From: Actinomycetes bacterium
GTDB taxonomy: Bacteria > Actinomycetota > Acidimicrobiia > Acidimicrobiales > RAAP-2
Length of the DNA: 7,936 bases
Assembly (NCBI GenBank): GCA_025352305.1
Contig: JANXTQ010000293.1
Coordinates: 1-7,936, forward strand
Direction: 5' to 3'
Shown in pieces: positions 5,204-7,936 of the stretch. The notes below the pieces were generated by a model that saw only the letters and a program-made list of their open reading frames with translations, had not been told where the DNA came from and ran no database searches. The stretch's first letter is position 1, and every line of letters starts with the position of its first letter. Both the position numbers and the translations under genes were made by a program.

Positions 5204-6039
5204 GCTTCGAATTTCCCGTTGCGTCGACGTCGCGGCCCGGACGATTCCTTTCGGGCTGGCTCAACGCACAAAGCGCAGCGGCGATGAGCAGCGACTGTCT
5301 CGCTACGTGGAGCGCAGCGTCGCACACCGTCGATGAGGTTGCTCGAAATTCACTCAATAGCGCCGAGCACGATGTTCCAGCGCAGGTGTGGCCGTTTGAT
5401 GATGATCAGTACCGCGCCGAATTAAATCTTTGCGATCCGAGTATCGGCGAGAGAGGACTGCACCTCGCCTACGTGGACCTCACGACGATCTACGCCTCCC
5501 AAGTAACAGTGGCGCTCGACGATCCGCGCGTCGATGCGCTCAGTCATTCCCCAACTGATAAAGAGTTGATCGAGTTGTGTGTACCCCTTCGCTCTTCGCG
5601 AGAACCTGCTGTGGGATTCGACGAGCGAGCCAATGCGTGGATAGTGAGAAGCCGAGGAGCAACGATTGAAATTTCCGGTCGCTACGCCGGAGGGTTTGAA
5701 GGGTTGGATCCCGCGGCTCAAGGTTTCGGCTTTATCGTCAGTGCCCAGCCATCGCGCTTACTGGCCTTCACGATTAACAGTCGACTCGTGTTGCGCGACG
5801 GTCACCACCGAGCAATTGGTTTGTTGGCGCGGGGAATTACTCGAGCTCCTTGTCTCGTTGGATCCGGCACGCTGAGCGATTTCTCGGCGCACGGAACTCT
5901 TAGCCATCAGCGAATGAGCGAACCGGGAGCGCCACTGCTGTCGCACTACCTGGATGATCGGGTATCGGTGCCAATAGCGCTACCGCGAACAGAGCGGGTC
6001 ATGGTCTTTCAATCCACTGAGTTCGAACTGCCCTACTGA
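5200..6039 (+). CDS. Uncharacterised protein with a ParB-like DGHHR motif, coupled to the tail-tube-like gene
   Basis: The 279-residue product starts at a GTG overlapping the previous stop (GTGA), so translation is probably coupled; there is no separate ribosome-binding site. I do not recognise the whole protein. The visible landmark is R-L-V-L-R-D-G-H-H-R-A-I-G-L-L-A-R-G-I-T-R-A-P (195-217). This follows the ParB/sulfiredoxin-fold pattern 'strand, D-G-x-H-R, helix, G-x-x-x-x-P', where the D-G-x-H-R loop binds nucleotide in some relatives. The region before it (about 86-106) has Y-V-D-L and S-Q-V-T-V, which could be the earlier strand of the same fold, but this is weak. No signal peptide or membrane segment is seen, so it is likely cytoplasmic while its partner is exported. 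An upstream GTG at 5092 would overlap the previous gene by more than 100 bases and is not preferred. It ends one base from the convergent desaturase gene. Confidence 0.65.
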   Translation: MSFEFPVASTSRPGRFLSGWLNAQSAAAMSSDCLATWSAASHTVDEVARNSLNSAEHDVPAQVWPFDDDQYRAELNLCDPSIGERGLHLAYVDLTTIYASQVTVALDDPRVDALSHSPTDKELIELCVPLRSSREPAVGFDERANAWIVRSRGATIEISGRYAGGFEGLDPAAQGFGFIVSAQPSRLLAFTINSRLVLRDGHHRAIGLLARGITRAPCLVGSGTLSDFSAHGTLSHQRMSEPGAPLLSHYLDDRVSVPIALPRTERVMVFQSTEFELPY

Positions 6040-6040
6040 A

Positions 6041-6967
6041 TTAAGAAGCGTTCGCCGTCTCAAGTTTTCGTCGGTGCGACGTAGCTAGGCGAGTGAGTCC
6101 TTGAACGTTGCGATGAATCTTCGCGCGCGCCTTTTCGCCTGATTCGTCGAGTCCCTCAATTGAATCAATGTCCCAAGCGTCGAGCGTCGGCTTAACTACC
6201 GCTTCGAGAAACTGCTCGGCGTCAAAAATTCCCGATAGCGCAATGGCGACTTCGTGTTCGCTAAAGCCGGGAATCCCCTGGCCGGGCATTTTGAAACTCC
6301 TGAGCTGACGCTGGATGGACACCATCATGTAATTCGGATTGATGCGCAACGCTTCAGCGACGAGGTCGCGATAAAAAGCATGATGGAGACCCTCGTCGCC
6401 AGCCACTTTGGACATCACAATCTTTCCCTGACGCTCGCGATCGAGATGGCGTGCGGTGTTGCGATGCGCGACTTGCGTTGCGAGCTCTTGAAAACTGACG
6501 TAGGCAAACATTTCAGCGGCGCACGGCGACTCCGGAACTATGCCGCCGGTCATCTGGACCATGCGGTCGCGCTCGAGTTGATAGGGATCTACGGCCCTCG
6601 TAGCGAGAATCCAGTCACGAATAGCCGCGCTGTGGCGCCACTCTTCGGCCGTCCAGCGGCGCGACCATTCCGATAGTGGATGATCGGCGCTCACCGCTCC
6701 GAGCAATGTATTTGTGTAATAGGGCAAATTGTCTTCGGTGAGCAAGTTCACAATCAGGGCGCTACGAACGCCGGGCTCAAGTGGATACTCGCCCGGGTCC
6801 CAAGTGCCGTCGTGTGAGAACGGGCGAGCATCTTGAAACGGAACGTCTTCGAAGGGGTACCAACTCTTCGTAACGTCGAGGTGACGCTCCAACAGCGCGG
6901 TGGCAGGTTCGGCCAAATCGTGCAGGAGGCGATAGTCGACCTGGAGCTGTTCTTCCGAGTAGCGCAT
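6041..6967 (-). CDS. Soluble acyl-ACP desaturase (stearoyl-ACP 9-desaturase family, DesA1/DesA2-like)
   Basis: The 308-residue product carries all elements of the di-iron acyl-ACP desaturase family. It has Glu78 in L-T-E-D-N-L-P, E109-x-x-H112 in T-A-E-E-W-R-H, Glu161 in S-F-Q-E-L-A, and E192-x-x-H195 in G-D-E-G-L-H-H. These give the expected four Glu and two His iron ligands with spacings close to the plant enzyme. It should introduce a double bond into a saturated acyl chain on acyl carrier protein, using O2 and reduced ferredoxin, in the cytosol. Among bacteria such soluble desaturases are mainly actinobacterial (mycobacterial DesA1 and DesA2). No membrane helices are present, as expected. 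The ATG at 6967-6965 follows AGGAGG with only three bases between, inside a leader with alternative hairpins. The TAA is one base from the stop of the convergent upstream gene, with no room for a dedicated terminator. Confidence 0.92.
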   Translation of the reverse strand: MRYSEEQLQVDYRLLHDLAEPATALLERHLDVTKSWYPFEDVPFQDARPFSHDGTWDPGEYPLEPGVRSALIVNLLTEDNLPYYTNTLLGAVSADHPLSEWSRRWTAEEWRHSAAIRDWILATRAVDPYQLERDRMVQMTGGIVPESPCAAEMFAYVSFQELATQVAHRNTARHLDRERQGKIVMSKVAGDEGLHHAFYRDLVAEALRINPNYMMVSIQRQLRSFKMPGQGIPGFSEHEVAIALSGIFDAEQFLEAVVKPTLDAWDIDSIEGLDESGEKARAKIHRNVQGLTRLATSHRRKLETANAS

Positions 6968-6973
6968 AGTCCT

Positions 6974-7001
6974 CCTCGCGGTGAGCGAGGTACCTCCTCG
7001 C
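6974..7001 (-). promoter_or_regulatory. Twin Shine-Dalgarno copies with two mutually exclusive hairpins in the desaturase leader
   Basis: In the desaturase mRNA the 9-base word GCGAGGAGG occurs twice (7001-6993 and 6979-6971), 22 bases apart, and the second copy is the ribosome-binding site. Between them CCTCGC (6990-6985) can pair with the GCGAGG of either copy. One hairpin has loop AGGTA and leaves the real site free; the other has loop TCACC and covers it. Both stems are six perfect pairs. This has the form of a translational switch, although no ligand pocket or known riboswitch class is recognised. Confidence 0.45.
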
Positions 7002-7006
7002 CGCGC

Positions 7007-7022
7007 ATCGACTGTCGTCGAT
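7007..7022 (-). repeat. Short perfect hairpin in the desaturase leader
   Basis: ATCGAC and GTCGAT (six pairs) enclose a four-base loop just upstream of the twin Shine-Dalgarno region. If transcription starts near 7027 (a weak TACGGT -10 candidate lies at 7039-7034 on the minus strand), it would form the 5' end of the leader. It could stabilise the mRNA or serve as a DNA dyad for a regulator. Confidence 0.35.
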
Positions 7023-7093
7023 CCGATTTCTTAACCGTATCGTCCTGAGCGTGCGGCGACGTCAGTGGGTTCCAGCCGGGATAGCTAAACACG

Positions 7094-7130
7094 GCCCAGT
7101 ACTCACTGGTAACCGTGGCGAGAACTGGGC
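7094..7130. repeat. 37-base imperfect dyad in the divergent desaturase/phosphate-transporter control region
   Basis: Arms GCCCAGTACTCAC and GCGAGAACTGGGC match at 11 of 13 positions when folded, the outer seven being perfect, around a centre containing the palindrome GGTAACC (7108-7114). It lies midway between two divergent genes, so it is not a terminator for either. An operator or a small structured transcript are the main options. Confidence 0.4.
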
Positions 7131-7157
7131 ATTCGTGAGGTAATCGGAAGGTGAAAT

Positions 7158-7179
7158 CTGTGACAAATGTGTGATCAAA
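7158..7179 (+). promoter_or_regulatory. Pho-box-like 11-base tandem repeat upstream of the phosphate transporter
   Basis: CTGTGACAAAT (7158-7168) is followed directly by GTGTGATCAAA (7169-7179). The two share TGTGA and AA at the same offsets. Against the enteric Pho-box unit CTGTCATAAAT the first matches 9 of 11 and the second 7 of 11. The site ends 49 bases before the transporter start. Response-regulator control by phosphate is a reasonable inference, but actinobacterial PhoP boxes usually look different, so this is tentative. Confidence 0.35.
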
Positions 7180-7228
7180 CGGGTTTCAGCCCTGCCGGAA
7201 CCACCTTTTGGTTGATAAGAATATTGAC

Positions 7229-7936
7229 GTGCAAAACAACTTTGTTTTGGCCGTGGTGATTTTCGGCGCACTGGCCTTTGACTTCACCAACGGATTCCAC
7301 GACACCGCAAACGCTCTGGCACCGACTATTGCGACCGGCGCACTTCGTCCGCGGATGGCCGTAGCGCTGTCGGGCGTGCTCAATCTCGCCGGTGCATTCT
7401 TGTCCCTCAAAGTTGCCGCCACAATCGCGAGTTCGATTGTCGTTCCGGGTTTGGTCACCTTGCCCGTCATCTTTGGTGGACTCGCGGGAGCGATCTGTTG
7501 GAATGTGACCACCTGGTTCTTTAAGATTCCGTCGAGTTCGTCGCACGCACTCATTGGTGGTGTCGTCGGCGCGATGTTGGCGCACGCCGGTTCTCACGCC
7601 ATTGTGTGGCGTGGAATTATTTCGTCAGTTGCGGTTCCGGGAGTTATGGCCCCGATCGTTGCACTTCTGGTTGCCGCGGTGGCCACTGGTTTTGTTCGCC
7701 GCGCAACAAGAAACATTGACCCGAAGGCGTCCGGATTAGGAATGCGAATCGGTCAGATCGGTTCGTCTTCACTGCTGTCGTTGGCTCACGGAACCAATGA
7801 CGCTCAAAAGACAATGGGTGTCATGACCTTGGCCCTCGTAGCGAACAAATCAATATCGCCCACCGCAACGACACCCACGTGGGTGATTGTTCTGTGTGCT
7901 GTAGCCATCGGCGTCGGAACGTTCGTCGGCGGTTGG
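7229..7936 (+). CDS. pit: PiT-family inorganic phosphate transporter, N-terminal part (truncated by window edge)
   Basis: The open frame of 236 codons runs off the right edge. Near the N-terminus is D-F-T-N-G-F-H-D-T-A-N-A (18-29), and a second related motif L-A-H-G-T-N-D-A-Q-K-T-M-G lies at 185-197. These are the paired signature repeats of the PiT/PHO4 family, which moves inorganic phosphate or metal-phosphate with a cation across the membrane. Hydrophobic helices fill the space between (about 5-19, 43-60, 68-90, 105-120, 130-155, 217-235). The conserved P-S-S-S-S-H-A-L-I-G-G (101-111) is also present. GTG at 7229 is chosen because it places the first helix and motif at the family's normal distance. 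It has no Shine-Dalgarno, so a leaderless start is possible (TAAGAAT at 7216-7222 could be a poor -10). The gene diverges from the desaturase across a 261-base control region. No associated PhoU-like gene (DUF47) is seen upstream. Confidence 0.93.
   Translation, partial: MQNNFVLAVVIFGALAFDFTNGFHDTANALAPTIATGALRPRMAVALSGVLNLAGAFLSLKVAATIASSIVVPGLVTLPVIFGGLAGAICWNVTTWFFKIPSSSSHALIGGVVGAMLAHAGSHAIVWRGIISSVAVPGVMAPIVALLVAAVATGFVRRATRNIDPKASGLGMRIGQIGSSSLLSLAHGTNDAQKTMGVMTLALVANKSISPTATTPTWVIVLCAVAIGVGTFVGGW

Noticed and set aside
4606..5325. 239-residue minus-strand open frame opposite the tail-tube-like gene
   Set aside because: No recognisable motif; the plus strand has a ribosome-binding site, Tat signal and coherent fold pattern.
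4631..6039. Complete contractile injection system or prophage
   Set aside because: Only a tube-like protein is present; no sheath, baseplate, spike, portal, capsid, integrase or lysis gene was found in the window.
6040..6040. Bidirectional terminator between the convergent genes
   Set aside because: Only one base separates the two stop codons and no hairpin with a T-tract is visible around them.
1..7936. CRISPR array, tRNA, rRNA or insertion sequence
   Set aside because: No regularly spaced repeats, no cloverleaf-like sequence, no rRNA-like stretch and no transposase motif or terminal repeats were seen by eye.

Overview
The window looks like chromosomal DNA of a high-GC Gram-positive bacterium (Actinomycetota). 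The base composition looks moderate (by eye, mid-50s % GC), which would fit an environmental Acidimicrobiia-like lineage, but that placement is inference. Pointers are the frequent GTG starts, a leaderless-type promoter, a class I bacterial P450 paired with a small CxxHxxC ferredoxin, a soluble acyl-ACP desaturase of the type found in mycobacteria, and a PiT phosphate transporter.

Layout. (1) 1-487, minus: N-terminal part of a multi-pass GT-C-like membrane glycosyltransferase, running off the left edge. (2) About 640-1571, plus: two decayed genes back to back. The first is a zinc-ribbon membrane protein with a frameshift and truncation; the second is the C-terminal third of a DHA2-type MFS transporter with an internal stop. 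(3) 1677-3019, plus: a permuted papain-like/NlpC-P60 (YiiX-like) hydrolase, then a DJ-1/PfpI-family protein with a strong ribosome-binding site. (4) 3055-4568, plus: a control region with a large palindrome, then a cytochrome P450 and its [3Fe-4S] ferredoxin overlapping by 4 bases, a clear two-gene redox operon. (5) 4631-6039, plus: a translationally coupled pair. The first gene encodes a twin-arginine-exported protein whose mature part resembles phage/contractile-injection tail-tube proteins (T4 gp19 family); the second is an unknown protein with a ParB-like DGHHR motif. No sheath, baseplate, spike or ATPase gene is nearby, so this is not a contractile system as seen here. It is the least explained part of the window. 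(6) 6041-6967, minus: acyl-ACP desaturase, convergent with the previous gene and one base away. (7) 6968-7228: divergent control region with alternative hairpins at the desaturase ribosome-binding site, a 37-base dyad and a Pho-box-like repeat. (8) 7229-7936, plus: N-terminal part of a PiT phosphate transporter, running off the right edge.

Functionally this is mostly a patchwork of short independent units (lipid desaturation, phosphate uptake, P450 oxidation, cell-surface sugar transfer). The most noteworthy items are the exported tail-tube-like protein with its coupled DGHHR partner, the near-perfect palindrome over the P450 promoter, and the twin Shine-Dalgarno/alternative hairpin arrangement in the desaturase leader. 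No tRNA, rRNA, CRISPR array, insertion sequence or integrase was recognised.
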